Assembly: GCF_004125265.1 (NCBI RefSeq)
Contig: NZ_RDTE01000003.1
Span: 5,952,001-6,016,000, forward strand
DNA from: Streptomyces lydicus
GTDB taxonomy: Bacteria > Actinomycetota > Actinomycetes > Streptomycetales > Streptomycetaceae
Direction: 5' to 3'
DNA length: 64,000 bases
Both the position numbers and the translations under genes were made by a program. Shown piece after piece: positions 9,323-18,010 of the stretch. The first letter of the stretch is position 1; each line of letters starts with the position of its first letter. The notes beneath the pieces are model-generated. The model did no database searches. It was not told the DNA's origin and was given only the letters and a program-made list of their open reading frames with translations.

Positions 9323-9784
9323 TCAGACGCTTTCGATGTTTTCGAAGTAGGCGATATGCGCCCGGAGATCTTCCTCGATCTCTTCCTGACTTCCCGCGGC
9401 CGGCAGCCCCCAGTGGGTCTCGTCACCGACTTCCATCGCTCTCTCGCTGCTGAACCGGATGAGTCCGGGGGAGGGGCTGAATTCATCGCGCAGCCAGGTC
9501 GCGAGGGGAGCGGCTTCGCCTGGCGAGACACCGATGAGCGTGATGCAGCCGCACTCCTCGACGGGGATGGTGGCCATGCCCTGGACGTCGATTCCCTGCC
9601 CCACTGTCACCTCGAAGTCCAGGTAGGTCCGGCCCTGGAACATCGTGGGCATCCTCTGCGTGACAGCGTCGGGAAACCGGCGCTTGAGGGCCGCTTCGAA
9701 GCCTTCGAAGGTCATGTGCCACGAGTTCGCCTTGTCCACCGGCGGATAGAAGAGGAGGGTTGCACGGTCTTCGTCGTCAGTCAT
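9323..9784 (-). CDS. Hypothetical protein
   Basis: A 153-residue acidic protein (for example TDDEDRAT at the start and EEIEEDLRAH near the end) with no recognised domain. The frame stays open to 10015. The extra N-terminal 77 codons run through DNA that is also found beside the third att copy (37.2 kb), where that frame is not conserved, so I start at the ATG at 9784. No strong ribosome-binding site precedes this ATG. It lies just left of the first tRNA-derived att core, so it may belong to an older element rather than the chromosome. Confidence 0.55.
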   Translation of the reverse strand: MTDDEDRATLLFYPPVDKANSWHMTFEGFEAALKRRFPDAVTQRMPTMFQGRTYLDFEVTVGQGIDVQGMATIPVEECGCITLIGVSPGEAAPLATWLRDEFSPSPGLIRFSSERAMEVGDETHWGLPAAGSQEEIEEDLRAHIAYFENIESV

Positions 9785-10027
9785 GGGGGAGTCCGTCGTC
9801 TCAGGGGTCGTAGTGGGTAGTGCCCTTTTACGCCTGCCATGGCCGCTTCCGCCCAGCACCGGCTGCTCCCACGGAAGGGCGGGACGGAAGAAGCCGGCCT
9901 TGTGGACGTCGATGGCGGTCGGCGCGGGTGCGATGCGGTCCGCGTAGTTGTTCCAGCCGAACGGATCCGCCTCCTCCGCCCCGGCATCCGACCGCCCGCC
10001 GATGCCGCCAAGCACCCTCTGGCCAGC

Positions 10028-10055
10028 AAAAAGACCCTCCCGAAAGGAGGGTCTT
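10028..10055 (-). terminator. Terminator on the 3' side of the tRNA-Arg fragment (copy 1)
   Basis: AAGACCCTCC at 10031-10040 pairs with 10046-10055. Read leftward, the hairpin is followed by a T-run (A's at 10028-10032). Related hairpins sit at the same position beside the other two att cores, as expected for a terminator that followed the original tRNA gene. Confidence 0.8.
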
Positions 10056-10060
10056 GAAAA

Positions 10061-10104
10061 GCGCCCCCGGCAGGACTCGAACCTGCGGCCAAGTGCTTAG
10101 AAGG
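10061..10104 (-). repeat. att core copy 1 (3' half of tRNA-Arg(TCT))
   Basis: This 44-bp core is identical at 11119-11162 and 37300-37343. Read leftward it gives an anticodon loop CTTCTAA, a variable segment, a perfect T-arm (GCAGG TTCGAGT CCTGC) and the acceptor 3' strand CGGGGGC. That is the 3' half of a tRNA-Arg with anticodon TCT. The anticodon-stem 5' strand and the D-arm are missing: the sequence to its right does not pair, so this is an attachment site and not a working tRNA. Integrases commonly use tRNA 3' ends as att sites. Confidence 0.8.
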
Positions 10105-10254
10105 TGTGCGAGCCCCAGCGATGTGCTTACCGGCCTATTCGCAGGTGGCGTCGAACCAAAGTAGGGAAAAGCACTTGGCCCGAGATTTCTTGGAAGCTTG
10201 ACACCAGTGCCGTGCCCCGGCCGTGAGCAGCTGCACATATCCTGAGCGGACGCC

Positions 10255-10290
10255 GAGGCTCCGTCCCCTCCCAGGAGGGGACGGAGCCTC
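10255..10290 (-). terminator. Perfect 17-bp hairpin terminator
   Basis: GAGGCTCCGTCCCCTCC at 10255-10271 is followed after two bases by its exact complement at 10274-10290. It lies 25 bases behind the stop of the leftward gene ending at 10316 and should terminate it. Confidence 0.8.
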
Positions 10291-10315
10291 TCTCGCTGGG
10301 GAGCAGCGCTGAGAA

Positions 10316-10798
10316 CTACTTCTGCTCAGCGGCAAGCTGCGCGGCCAGCGCATTGAACGCTGTGACATACCGGTTCGCGGCGGCCAACTCAGTTCGATCG
10401 GGCTTCACGTTCCAACTCTGCACGTTGCCGTTCCCGAAGGTCACGTTGATCGCGGCTGCACCTTTGTTCTTCCGGCCGGTGGCAGCCGCTGAGACGCCCA
10501 ACGTCGCGACCCCCGCCACCAGTCGTGTCGCAGTCCACCCCTTGTGCGCGTCGGCATTGAAGAACTCGGCCCGCCCACCGGCGATAGGTCCAAACGTCGT
10601 GATCCCGCACTCGGAGGTGGCCCAGGGGTGCATGAACGCCGCTTGCTTCAGCTGAGTCTCGGCGGGGTGATCTGCGCGCCATTCCCTGAGAGCTTCCCTG
10701 GCTTCCCTCTGCGCGTCTCGTTGTGCTTCACGCGACGCTCGCCGTTCAGCGCGTTGAGCCGCCCGAGCCTCAGCCTTCTGCGGATCACGATTGAACAT
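10316..10798 (-). CDS. Hypothetical protein with charged N-terminal helix
   Basis: A 160-residue protein. The first 45 residues form a highly charged Ala/Arg/Glu helix (repeats of EAR, AQR and EAQRDAQR). A beta-rich C-terminal half contains GGRAEFFNADAHKGW and a small hydrophobic stretch (LVAGVATLGVSAAATG), possibly a weak membrane-proximal segment. The function is unknown. ATG 10798 has GAGGT five bases upstream. It is the only gene in the 1-kb segment between att copies 1 and 2 and is probably a survivor of a decayed element. Confidence 0.65.
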   Translation of the reverse strand: MFNRDPQKAEARAAQRAERRASREAQRDAQREAREALREWRADHPAETQLKQAAFMHPWATSECGITTFGPIAGGRAEFFNADAHKGWTATRLVAGVATLGVSAAATGRKNKGAAAINVTFGNGNVQSWNVKPDRTELAAANRYVTAFNALAAQLAAEQK

Positions 10799-11083
10799 AG
10801 GTCACCTCGTTCTGTGGGCTGCCACGAATGCCCTAGAGCTGTCGGGCCGGCCTGCGCTGGCCGGGTTGCTGACCACGACTGCCGGGGCCGCCGGATGGTT
10901 GTGCGTCACCGGGGCATATTCGTGTGTTCTGAGAGACGCCGAACGAGCTTGGAGAACATCACCGTGTATTCACCGTGGCCACCCGCAGAAACCCGGTGGC
11001 AGCCGGACGGCGTCGGCTCTCTCGCCGACCACCGGGGGAGGGGCCGACGCCTGCACAGGAGCATCCGCAGATGCCCTGAACAG

Positions 11084-11110
11084 CAAAAGGACCCTCCCCG
11101 TGGGGAGGGT
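11084..11110 (-). terminator. Terminator on the 3' side of the tRNA-Arg fragment (copy 2)
   Basis: ACCCTCCCC at 11091-11099 pairs with 11102-11110, with A's at 11084-11087 giving the leftward T-run. It is equivalent to the hairpins at 10028 and 37267. Confidence 0.75.
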
Positions 11111-11118
11111 CTGTTCTG

Positions 11119-11162
11119 GCGCCCCCGGCAGGACTCGAACCTGCGGCCAAGTGCTTAGAAGG
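11119..11162 (-). repeat. att core copy 2 (3' half of tRNA-Arg(TCT), anticodon arm complete)
   Basis: Identical to copies 1 and 3 over 44 bases. Here the next bases (read leftward, GGTGC before the CTTCTAA loop) do pair with GCACT, so a five-pair anticodon stem is complete. No D-arm or acceptor 5' strand (GCCCCCG expected) lies within 90 bases to the right. I read it as the left att site of the 26-kb element that ends at 37.3 kb. Confidence 0.75.
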
Positions 11163-11863
11163 CACCTGGTGGGAGTGCGAACAGTGGGGCTCTGACCTGC
11201 ACGGATGCGAAAATTCCGCTAGCTAGCAGTTCAACTTTCGAGGTTTTCGGGAAGCTCCCATCAGAGCGTCCCTGGGAAGGGCCTCCCGTCGGATCCGAAC
11301 CCCGACCCTCGCTTGGGATCGAATCCTTGTTCGGCGATGTTCGTTCCTGCCGCGTGGTGCTGTTCTCCCTGGTCAGCGCCACGCGATAGGAGCGTGAATC
11401 CAGTCTGAGGTGAATGATGGTCAGCCGTCCGCTCACGCATCGCTCACGCATGGGGGGTCTGACCTGTGGTGGTGCAGACGCCGGTGGGCAGGTGAGTTCA
11501 ACCAGAGCGGAAACATCAACGCCTGCAGGTTCATGCTGGTGGCGGTGGGCTAGAACTTGAACTGACCACCTCTTCGTCCCGAATGAGGTTCGAGGAGGGG
11601 CCTGACCGGGACTGGTCAGTATTTGTCCTGGTCAGACGGCTGGTGTGGTGTGGTAGTGATGGGGGTCAGTGGGTGTCCGGAGGAAGATCATCTCTCAGAT
11701 TTCTCCCAAGGGGCCGTGGGCGCTGTGCTCCGCGCAGGTCTCGGCAACGGTTGCTGCCGCGAGTTCGCAGATGGCGCCGACTGATGCGGCGAAGGCGCCC
11801 GCCACATCGGGTCAGGTCCTGGTGGCGGGCCACGTAACGCTGGCTGCGGACATGACGGCTCGG

Positions 11864-12049
11864 TCATCTTCGTGGGTCCTCCGGGAGATGGCCGTACAGG
11901 CGGTACCCCATCTCGTCGGGGTGCCGTGTGACGCGAGCCAGTCGCCAGGCTGCCTCGTACGACATACGGCCGTGGTTCTGGGCACGGATGCGCACCGCCA
12001 GCACGCTGGTGACCGGATCGAGGAGCCAGCGCAGGAGCGTCACCTTCAC
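11864..12049 (-). CDS. Small protein, fourth gene of the P-loop-like operon
   Basis: A 61-residue basic protein. It has a hydrophobic N-terminal stretch (LLRWLLDPVTSVLAVRI) and ends in a charged tail containing PDEMGYRLYGHLPED. The main reason to believe it is the GTG start at 12049, which overlaps the TGA of the upstream gene (GTGA), the same coupling seen between the other operon members. The function is unknown; it could be a small partner or regulator of the upstream proteins. Confidence 0.5.
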   Translation of the reverse strand: MKVTLLRWLLDPVTSVLAVRIRAQNHGRMSYEAAWRLARVTRHPDEMGYRLYGHLPEDPRR

Positions 12050-12825
12050 TGGAACTCGCCTGCGATGGCGGTGAGGGCACGGGCGGCGTCCTCATCGCCG
12101 AATGCCTTGATGGTGCCGGCGAGCAGGGTCAGGAGTTCCTTGCAGCCTTCGGGGGTCAGTTTGCTGACGAAATCGTGGAGCACCTGAGCAACAACGACCC
12201 ACCGCTGTCCGGGTTGCCACTGTCTGACGGTGCGGACCAGTTCTTCGAGATCTGTACCGGTCGGTGGCCCGCCTAGACGTGGCCAGTTCTCGGCCGCGCT
12301 TTCCAGGGCTGTGTAGAGCCGGGCAGTGGCGGGGTTGGCGAGGATGTGTTCCTGGAGGAACTCCTCCCGTGCCCGGGCCTGGCGACGGGCCAGCTTATCC
12401 AGTTCGAGCTCGCGGCGCAGCAGCTCTTCCTGACGATGGTGCTTCTGCCGCAGTTGTTCCGCGGCGAGCGCGGCCAGCCGGGTTGGTTCGTCCACATCGA
12501 TGCTCACGGTGGCGTCTACGACGATCACGCCTTCGTCACCGATCGGCAGGGCTTTGGTGAGCGCGGTTCCGATGTCTTGCTCTGCGGCATTCGGGCGGAG
12601 GACATCACATTTTGCTGCCGCCTTGTCGATGACTGCTCTGACGAGTCTCCCGGCAGCTCGCGGATCTGCAGGAACGTCGGTGTCGTCAGGGCGCCGCCAG
12701 GTTGCCCGGACGTCCACGCAGAAGCAGAGTGTCGGGTCCGTGCTGCGTGGCCGGTCGGAGAAGGCGGAGACCCATGTGGTGGCACCCGGCTCGGAGGCGT
12801 TTTCGGGGACGGGACGGCGCTTCAT
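12046..12825 (-). CDS. Hypothetical protein with central coiled coil
   Basis: A 259-residue protein. The first 125 residues are beta-rich and end in IVVDATVSIDVDE. A long charged helix then spans about 128-175 (QLRQKHHRQEELLRRELE and following) and is probably a coiled coil. A helical C-terminal region follows. The order of a beta domain followed by a long helix loosely recalls SPFH/band-7 proteins, but I cannot confirm that. ATG 12825 overlaps the upstream TGA (ATGA), so it should be translated together with the 858-residue P-loop-like protein, and probably acts with it. Confidence 0.7.
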   Translation of the reverse strand: MKRRPVPENASEPGATTWVSAFSDRPRSTDPTLCFCVDVRATWRRPDDTDVPADPRAAGRLVRAVIDKAAAKCDVLRPNAAEQDIGTALTKALPIGDEGVIVVDATVSIDVDEPTRLAALAAEQLRQKHHRQEELLRRELELDKLARRQARAREEFLQEHILANPATARLYTALESAAENWPRLGGPPTGTDLEELVRTVRQWQPGQRWVVVAQVLHDFVSKLTPEGCKELLTLLAGTIKAFGDEDAARALTAIAGEFQ

Positions 12826-15398
12826 GCGGCTTCGGACTCCTCCGGCTCGTCAGCCTCGGGGGCTTCCGTCAGCAGGCGCTTCTGGACCTTGGCGAGGTCG
12901 GCGTCGAGGAGGGAGGAGAGCTCCTGTTTCAGGTGCGACCGGTCGGGTGAGTATGGGCGGTTCTCACTCTGGACCCAGACCTGGGAGCAGGTGCGGAGGG
13001 CTTCGCGCAGGGTCGGGCCTTCAGGACCGCGAACGTCCACGGCCCGGCGGAGGGTGTCGAGGATGAGTGATCGCAGCGGCGGCTGCTCGAGGGCCGCGTC
13101 GAGCCACAGGTAGATGGCGTGGTCGAGTTCGCGATCTCCCGCCGGTCCAGTCGCTTGACGCAGGAGGGTGCGCCATCCAGTGACCAGGCCGGCGACGGGC
13201 GGGCGGAATTTCTCGTCCTCGTCGGTGTCCGGTGTCGTGTCGTTGTGCAGAACTAGCGGCACTCGGTCGGCCTTGGGCGCGGGAGACGCGGCGAGAGCCG
13301 CGAACGTGCGCTGGCCCACGGTGTCCCTGATCTTCTCGTCGCCGCACCAGTCGACGACGTACCCGAAGAGGGTCTTCCGGACGGAGGTGTCCGCCCATAG
13401 CACCTGGATCGCCTCGCGCAGGCTGCCCACGACCTCCTCAAGTCCGATGTTCGCCACACGCTTCAGGCGGCGGAGCGCCTTTCCGGTGTGCCGACGTCCG
13501 AACTGCCCGGTGCAGACCTCGACGACCGCCTGCTGGAGGGAGGGCTCTTTACGTTTGGCCCAGGACAGCAACAGCGTGTGTACGTATGGCGCGCTCGCGG
13601 CGTGGATCGCCGCGTTGTCGAGCAATCCCACAGCCAGAGGCCACAGTTCTCTGTCTGTGCCGTGGGCGTACCATGCCTTGACGATCTCCTCCAATGGCTC
13701 CTGCCTGCGATGACGCACGGCCCAGCGCAGCGCGAACTCACCGATGCGGGCCGCCAGGGCACGGCGGGCGTCCTTGGTGATGGTCTCCAGCGCTTCCTTG
13801 TTCGTCCCCGCGTCGTCGATGGGTACCTGCGCGAGCCACTTCAAGAAGGACGTGCGAGCCAGAGGGCGGTCGTTCCAGAAGTACTCGATCGCGGCGTCGT
13901 CCCAGTGCGGGCGGTCGAATCGCAGGGTGCCGTCCCCCTCGCGCCGCGCCTTGATCGCCTTGGTCATCGCGATCACGCCCGGGGCTTGCTGCCCGTGGAT
14001 GGGGACGGAGTCCTTCTTCTTGTCGAGCGTGTCGGTCAACTCCGCGGCCTTGGCGTACACATGGCCCACTGGGTCGCCGCGCAGGACGGCCGCGGCCAGG
14101 AGGAAGTTCCGTTCGAAGCTGGTCCGGAAGTGGCCCTCCGGTTCGTGCCACTCGTAGAGCGCGTCCTCCCAGTTGCTCAGGACGGCCACGACGTTGGCGA
14201 TCTGTGCGTCGAGGGAGAGGGGCCGCTCGGCGGAAGTCTGCTGTGTCGATTCCCGGGCTAAGTCCAAGGGGACTTCGGCAGCGTGACGTTCGGCCTTTCG
14301 GTGCTCATCGAGCATGAGAGAAGTGACGTTCAGGATGTCCGTGGGCATCATGCCGTCGATGAGTCGGCGTATACCGGTGTTGCGGAGCCAGGCACTGACG
14401 GGGAACGACGGCTCCTGCGCGAGCAGCCAGCGGGTGGCGATGTCGTGCGGGCGGATCTTGCCCAGGTCCGGGGCTACGCCTGGCGGTGCGCCGTGGCTGA
14501 TGCGCTGCCACTGTTCCGGGCGGGTGAGAACGATGAGCCGGTTGTCCCGCCGGGTCAGCCGCTCGCCGAGCTTGCCCAGACCAGAACCGAAGGTGTCGGC
14601 GACCTGGAAGCCGTCCTCGTCCGGCGGCAGTTCGAGCAGGAACCCGCATCCGTGGTCGTGAGGTAGGCGTCGTGCGGGGAAGTGCTGGGAGCCGCCGAAG
14701 GAGAGTGGGCGCACTTCTGTGATCAGACCTTCTTCCACGAGCTGGTCGAGAAGGGCGTAGGCGGTCGTGGTCCTGCTGCTGTTCGGCGGACGGTTGATGA
14801 CCAGCACGGACCCCGAGGGCCGGAGGGACGCCAGTGCCTGCGCGAACGGGCTGCGGCTCCGGTCCGCGCCTTCGAAGTGGGGCTCGGCATAGACCTTGCG
14901 GATCACCGCCAAGTACTCGGAGTCGATGGGCGCGTCGGCGTCCAAGGTCTGCTCGAACACGTACTTCGTGCCGATCATCTCGCCCAGATTGATCAACGCA
15001 CGCTGTAGTGTGGCCGCTTGCCCGACCGCCTCGATCGCCTCGGGGGACGGTGATGCCGTCCTGCCCCGCTCAGCTTCTTGCTGGGCCAAGGGCTCCGGGC
15101 TGCTCGGTGGGGCGGCGGGGGCAGGTGGATACGGCGGGAGTCCGGAGACGGACTGTGCGCCCGGCGCCGTCACCGCGGCCGCGCGGAAGTCCGTTGATGG
15201 CTCGGTATTGGCCACTGAGCCCGTCGCGTGTAAGCCAGCCGAACTGCCGTATTGTTCCACGATGTTGGTTTCTTCTTCATCTGTGTACCGGTCAAGCAGT
15301 GGTGGACGCACGCGCGAATCTTCGGTAGCGCTGTGCGGCACTCCAGTAGCCGGAGCGGGCTGCTGATGCGGAACGCCCGGTTCGTCGTCGAAAGCCAT
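12822..15398 (-). CDS. Large protein with degenerate P-loop NTPase domain and helical C-terminus (STAND-like?)
   Basis: An 858-residue protein. After a Pro/Ala-rich linker (about 60-120), a core begins with a hydrophobic strand and RPPNSSRTTT at 203-212. This occupies the place of a Walker A motif (GPPGSGKTTT in related proteins) but lacks its glycines and lysine. A Walker B-like strand FLLELPPDED lies near 253-262 and a sensor-like strand LIVLTRPEQW near 288-297. About 500 residues of helical repeats follow. This organisation resembles STAND-type signalling ATPases and their inactivated relatives in actinomycete conflict systems (inference). An overlap of ATG with TGA couples it to the next gene, and 15 bases separate it from the upstream small protein. 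No transmembrane segment was seen. Confidence 0.75.
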   Translation of the reverse strand: MAFDDEPGVPHQQPAPATGVPHSATEDSRVRPPLLDRYTDEEETNIVEQYGSSAGLHATGSVANTEPSTDFRAAAVTAPGAQSVSGLPPYPPAPAAPPSSPEPLAQQEAERGRTASPSPEAIEAVGQAATLQRALINLGEMIGTKYVFEQTLDADAPIDSEYLAVIRKVYAEPHFEGADRSRSPFAQALASLRPSGSVLVINRPPNSSRTTTAYALLDQLVEEGLITEVRPLSFGGSQHFPARRLPHDHGCGFLLELPPDEDGFQVADTFGSGLGKLGERLTRRDNRLIVLTRPEQWQRISHGAPPGVAPDLGKIRPHDIATRWLLAQEPSFPVSAWLRNTGIRRLIDGMMPTDILNVTSLMLDEHRKAERHAAEVPLDLARESTQQTSAERPLSLDAQIANVVAVLSNWEDALYEWHEPEGHFRTSFERNFLLAAAVLRGDPVGHVYAKAAELTDTLDKKKDSVPIHGQQAPGVIAMTKAIKARREGDGTLRFDRPHWDDAAIEYFWNDRPLARTSFLKWLAQVPIDDAGTNKEALETITKDARRALAARIGEFALRWAVRHRRQEPLEEIVKAWYAHGTDRELWPLAVGLLDNAAIHAASAPYVHTLLLSWAKRKEPSLQQAVVEVCTGQFGRRHTGKALRRLKRVANIGLEEVVGSLREAIQVLWADTSVRKTLFGYVVDWCGDEKIRDTVGQRTFAALAASPAPKADRVPLVLHNDTTPDTDEDEKFRPPVAGLVTGWRTLLRQATGPAGDRELDHAIYLWLDAALEQPPLRSLILDTLRRAVDVRGPEGPTLREALRTCSQVWVQSENRPYSPDRSHLKQELSSLLDADLAKVQKRLLTEAPEADEPEESEAA

Positions 15399-15413
15399 CG
15401 GTCGCGTCGCCTC

Positions 15414-15941
15414 TCAGCCGATGGTTCCGTCGATCTCGGTGCCTACTTGTTCCGCCGACGCCTCGATCACCTTCGCGGACTGGTCCACGCGCACGCGGGC
15501 CTGTCGGGAAATGCCTTGCGCGCGTACGCCGACCTGGTGGCCGGCGAGGTGGTCCGTCCGTTGTGTGACGGAGACTCCCGGGCGGGCAGGCCGCTCTTCC
15601 TCGTTGCCAAAGGGCAGCTGCCGCCCATAGATCTCCTCCAAGTCCAGGCGCAGCCCACCCAAGAGCTCCCTGAGCTCGGGATCGCCTCCCTGTAGCAGCG
15701 CAGGACGCGTCAGATACACCTGGAGTGCTCCGCGGGCTTCGGTGATGCGCTCGATTCGCGCGGCGGAGAGTTCAGCTGAGTGGACGGTAAACGGCCCGCT
15801 TCGTCCTTCCACCTCTTCCGGTTCCTCTAGGGGAACTCGGCCCGAGCGTCGATCGAGGACCGCCCCGGCCCGATCGAATAGGAATTTGACCGCCTCGGTG
15901 AGCGCGGTGCCGACGAGCATCGGAAACGTCAGTGGATCCAT
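15414..15941 (-). CDS. Hypothetical protein, first gene of the P-loop-like operon
   Basis: A 175-residue protein starting DPLTFPMLVGTALTEAVKFL, an N-terminal amphipathic helix of the type seen in small adaptor proteins beside STAND-like genes. The middle and C-terminus are rich in Glu/Arg, with no recognised domain. ATG 15941 was preferred to a longer frame because GGGAGG lies about 9 bases upstream. It precedes the 858-residue gene by 15 bases on the same strand and is probably an accessory component of the same system. Confidence 0.65.
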   Translation of the reverse strand: MDPLTFPMLVGTALTEAVKFLFDRAGAVLDRRSGRVPLEEPEEVEGRSGPFTVHSAELSAARIERITEARGALQVYLTRPALLQGGDPELRELLGGLRLDLEEIYGRQLPFGNEEERPARPGVSVTQRTDHLAGHQVGVRAQGISRQARVRVDQSAKVIEASAEQVGTEIDGTIG

Positions 15942-16797
15942 GGCTGTATGCCCTCCCCGTTGATTGCGCACCCCGCGGCCTACCTGCGGGCGCAAAACCT
16001 GACTGACGGTACGTTCGCTGTCACTCAGAGAGAAGATTCGTTCCGGTCGCCGGAGATGCCGTCTGAAACGCCCCTGTCGTTCATGTGTGCGATGTTCTTG
16101 ACGTGGGCGTCGTCCCGCGGCACCTATTCCATGCACATATGGCAGGCGAACTTCCGGCTGGAATCATGCGGAATCGCCCGTGTGCGATCTTGCTGGCGTG
16201 GCCGAAATGCGTCAAAGGGGCGCACGACTCTTCCGTGTCCGGAACGGAGGGCGCTTTCGCGACATCGGCATCGACACGGGGGTCGGGCGTGGGCGCAAAC
16301 GGAGCAGGCCAGACATGAGGCCTGCGCTGCGTCTAGGTCAAGCTGGAGCTGACACATGCCTTCTATCACGACAGCCGATTCCGTGGGCTGCCCCGGGAAG
16401 GCTGCTACGCCTACTGTCTCGACCTTGCCCGCTTCATGGTCGGCCCTTCGCTCAACGTCCGCTCCCACCCTCGGTGGTTTGACGAGCGCCAGGCGGTGCG
16501 CCAAACGGGGGCGGAGCATGGTCATCGACTGACGCGGTTCGCTTGCGCCAAGGACAGCCGCCTGCGCGCCGTAGCCACCATGGCGATACGCGTGGCGATC
16601 GTCGTATCGGAACGCCGCGACGGTGACAGCATCCAGTTCCGCAGAGGCTTCCCGAGCAGGGCTTCTGTTTGCGAAGCTCGACCAAGCCCGCGTCAAGTGG
16701 CCCGGTTGGCCCTGCCCCCTCGGATCTTCACGCCGTTGAACCTCTGATCTCCATCAAATCAGTCCGCCGCGCCGTGACTGAGCCGGAGCATGGTGGT
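15942..16797. other. Intergenic region with possible gene remnant
   Basis: This 856-base gap lies between the leftward four-gene operon and a rightward membrane protein gene and must contain their promoters. The left 400 bases show no coding bias. The right half contains a frame with coding-like codon use but no start codon (see the pseudogene entry at 16337). Confidence 0.5.
16337..16747 (+). pseudogene. Possible gene remnant without start codon
   Basis: A 136-codon frame follows a TAG and shows coding-like third positions and plausible composition (for example ELTHAFYHDSRFRG, then FMVGPSLNVRSHPRWF). No ATG, GTG or TTG occurs in its first 33 codons, and a start at 16436 has no ribosome-binding site. 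I read it as the 3' remnant of a degraded gene of unknown function, but a chance open frame cannot be excluded. Confidence 0.3.
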
Positions 16798-17793
16798 ATG
16801 TCGATTTGGTACCGGCCTGTTGGTCTTGTACGCGCCCACTGGAAGCTCGCCTTCTTGCCGGTCGGGTTTGTGCTGAACCTCTGGGGCAACCAGCTTTATG
16901 AGGCGGGGCGCCAGGCCGTTGGGGCCGTGATCTTTGTCTTCAGTATCGCCCTCATTGTTGTGGCGGGACGTCACTGGCGAAAGATCTCTCCTGGTTTGCA
17001 GGCGCCAAAGGCTATACGCCGCATACGTAGTCGGCTGCGTCAGTGGTTGACAATGACTTTCCATACGCCCGTATGGTTCAGTCGTCGAGAGAAGGCGAAA
17101 GTGGTGATCTGGGGGATTATCGCGTTCAAGATCTCCTTCTACCCACTCAATGTGGCTGACAGAATCATCGCAGCTCCAGAGCAATTCATCGCTCGCTACG
17201 GGGACGCTCAGAAGATGCTGGCCTTCTGCCTCCTCTTTCCTTACTTGGCGCATTGGTTTGAGCCGAAGGATAGACTCCTTGAGCGGCTGGAGGGGCGTGT
17301 CCTTCGAGCCATGGTCAGCCGGACGGTCGGGAACTTTAACGGAGCATGCGGTGTGGCTATTTTGCTATACGCCGTGCTGCCGACGATTTCTCGTGACTAC
17401 ACCAAGGTGCTACCAGCTCTAGCGGTCACTGTCGCAATTGCCACCGTGGTGGCCACGCACAAAATGTGGACCCGCTACCGCAAATTGTGCACGCAGGCGT
17501 ACAAGAACATCCAGGCCCTGATCCGGGCGCTGGAGCAATCGTCCGGAGCCGGAGCGCATTTGGAAGTTATGGCTGCCTGGGGGGTGGTGGAGTTGGATTT
17601 GCGAACTCGCGTGGATACTGGCTACGTCTTCGGTATGCGATTCGCCCCGAAAGTGATTATCTCCGCAATCGGCGAAGCGGTTGAGAAGGTGAACAGTGGG
17701 CTGCCCGGTCATGAGGACGCCCGGGCTCAGGCGCTGGCTGACTTGAAGATCATTCGAGATGTGTGTGTTGAGCGGATTGATGCGGTGGCGTGA
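16798..17793 (+). CDS. Multi-pass membrane protein of unknown function
   Basis: A 331-residue protein with about six hydrophobic segments: near residues 15-35 (LAFLPVGFVLNLWG), 40-58 (AVGAVIFVFSIALIVVAG), 105-120 (VVIWGIIAFKISF), 140-155, 185-200 (GVAILLYAVLP) and 210-230 (ALAVTVAIATVVATHK). A cytosolic C-terminal domain of about 95 residues follows. Base composition is less GC-rich than its neighbours, which suggests recent acquisition. ATG 16798 is preceded by GGAG at about 10 bases. No family is recognised. It lies alone between two leftward operons. Confidence 0.7.
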   Translation: MSIWYRPVGLVRAHWKLAFLPVGFVLNLWGNQLYEAGRQAVGAVIFVFSIALIVVAGRHWRKISPGLQAPKAIRRIRSRLRQWLTMTFHTPVWFSRREKAKVVIWGIIAFKISFYPLNVADRIIAAPEQFIARYGDAQKMLAFCLLFPYLAHWFEPKDRLLERLEGRVLRAMVSRTVGNFNGACGVAILLYAVLPTISRDYTKVLPALAVTVAIATVVATHKMWTRYRKLCTQAYKNIQALIRALEQSSGAGAHLEVMAAWGVVELDLRTRVDTGYVFGMRFAPKVIISAIGEAVEKVNSGLPGHEDARAQALADLKIIRDVCVERIDAVA

Positions 17794-18010
17794 AGCGGTT
17801 TGTGGATCGAGCTGGTGCGCAGCATCTGCGGATGCATCTTCTCGTTGGAGAACGTTAAGGATTGCGATAACAGCGCCTCGCGGGAACCTCAGCCGACCGG
17901 ACGGCGGGGTGGTAGACGTGCCAGGCTGGTCGCTGAGGGGCCTCGTGCTGTTTCCAGACCGGCACTTAGCTCGTGCAACAGGGCCGCGGCGCCAGCCTCG
18001 TTCCCGGGCC

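Larger units (their letters stand above)
9785..10315. other. att region of the first integrative remnant
   Basis: No gene is supported in these 531 bases. They contain, from left to right, a stretch of about 115 bases similar to the left flank of the 37.3-kb att copy, a leftward terminator (10028-10055), the 44-bp tRNA-derived core (10061-10104), about 80 bases shared with the right flank of the 37.3-kb copy, an inverted copy of part of the core (10170-10181) and a 17-bp hairpin (10255-10290). Confidence 0.7.
10799..11863. other. Non-coding region around att copy 2
   Basis: No gene with supportive codon use was found in these 1,065 bases. They hold the promoter side of the gene at 10316-10798, the tRNA terminator and att core copy 2, and about 700 bases of element left end. 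That left end has lower coding bias and several short palindromic stretches (for example around 11575-11600), which could be integrase arm sites. Confidence 0.5.

Noticed and set aside
9785..10015. 77-codon N-terminal extension of the gene at 9323-9784
   Set aside because: The DNA is shared with the flank of att copy 3, where this reading frame is not preserved.
10061..10190. Complete tRNA gene at any of the three att cores
   Set aside because: I looked for the acceptor 5' strand GCCCCCG and a D-arm within 90 bases to the right of each core and found none; only the 3' half is present.
11669..12187. Open frame of 172 codons on the plus strand
   Set aside because: Its second half is antisense to the coupled genes at 11864-12825, it has no ribosome-binding site and its composition is not protein-like.
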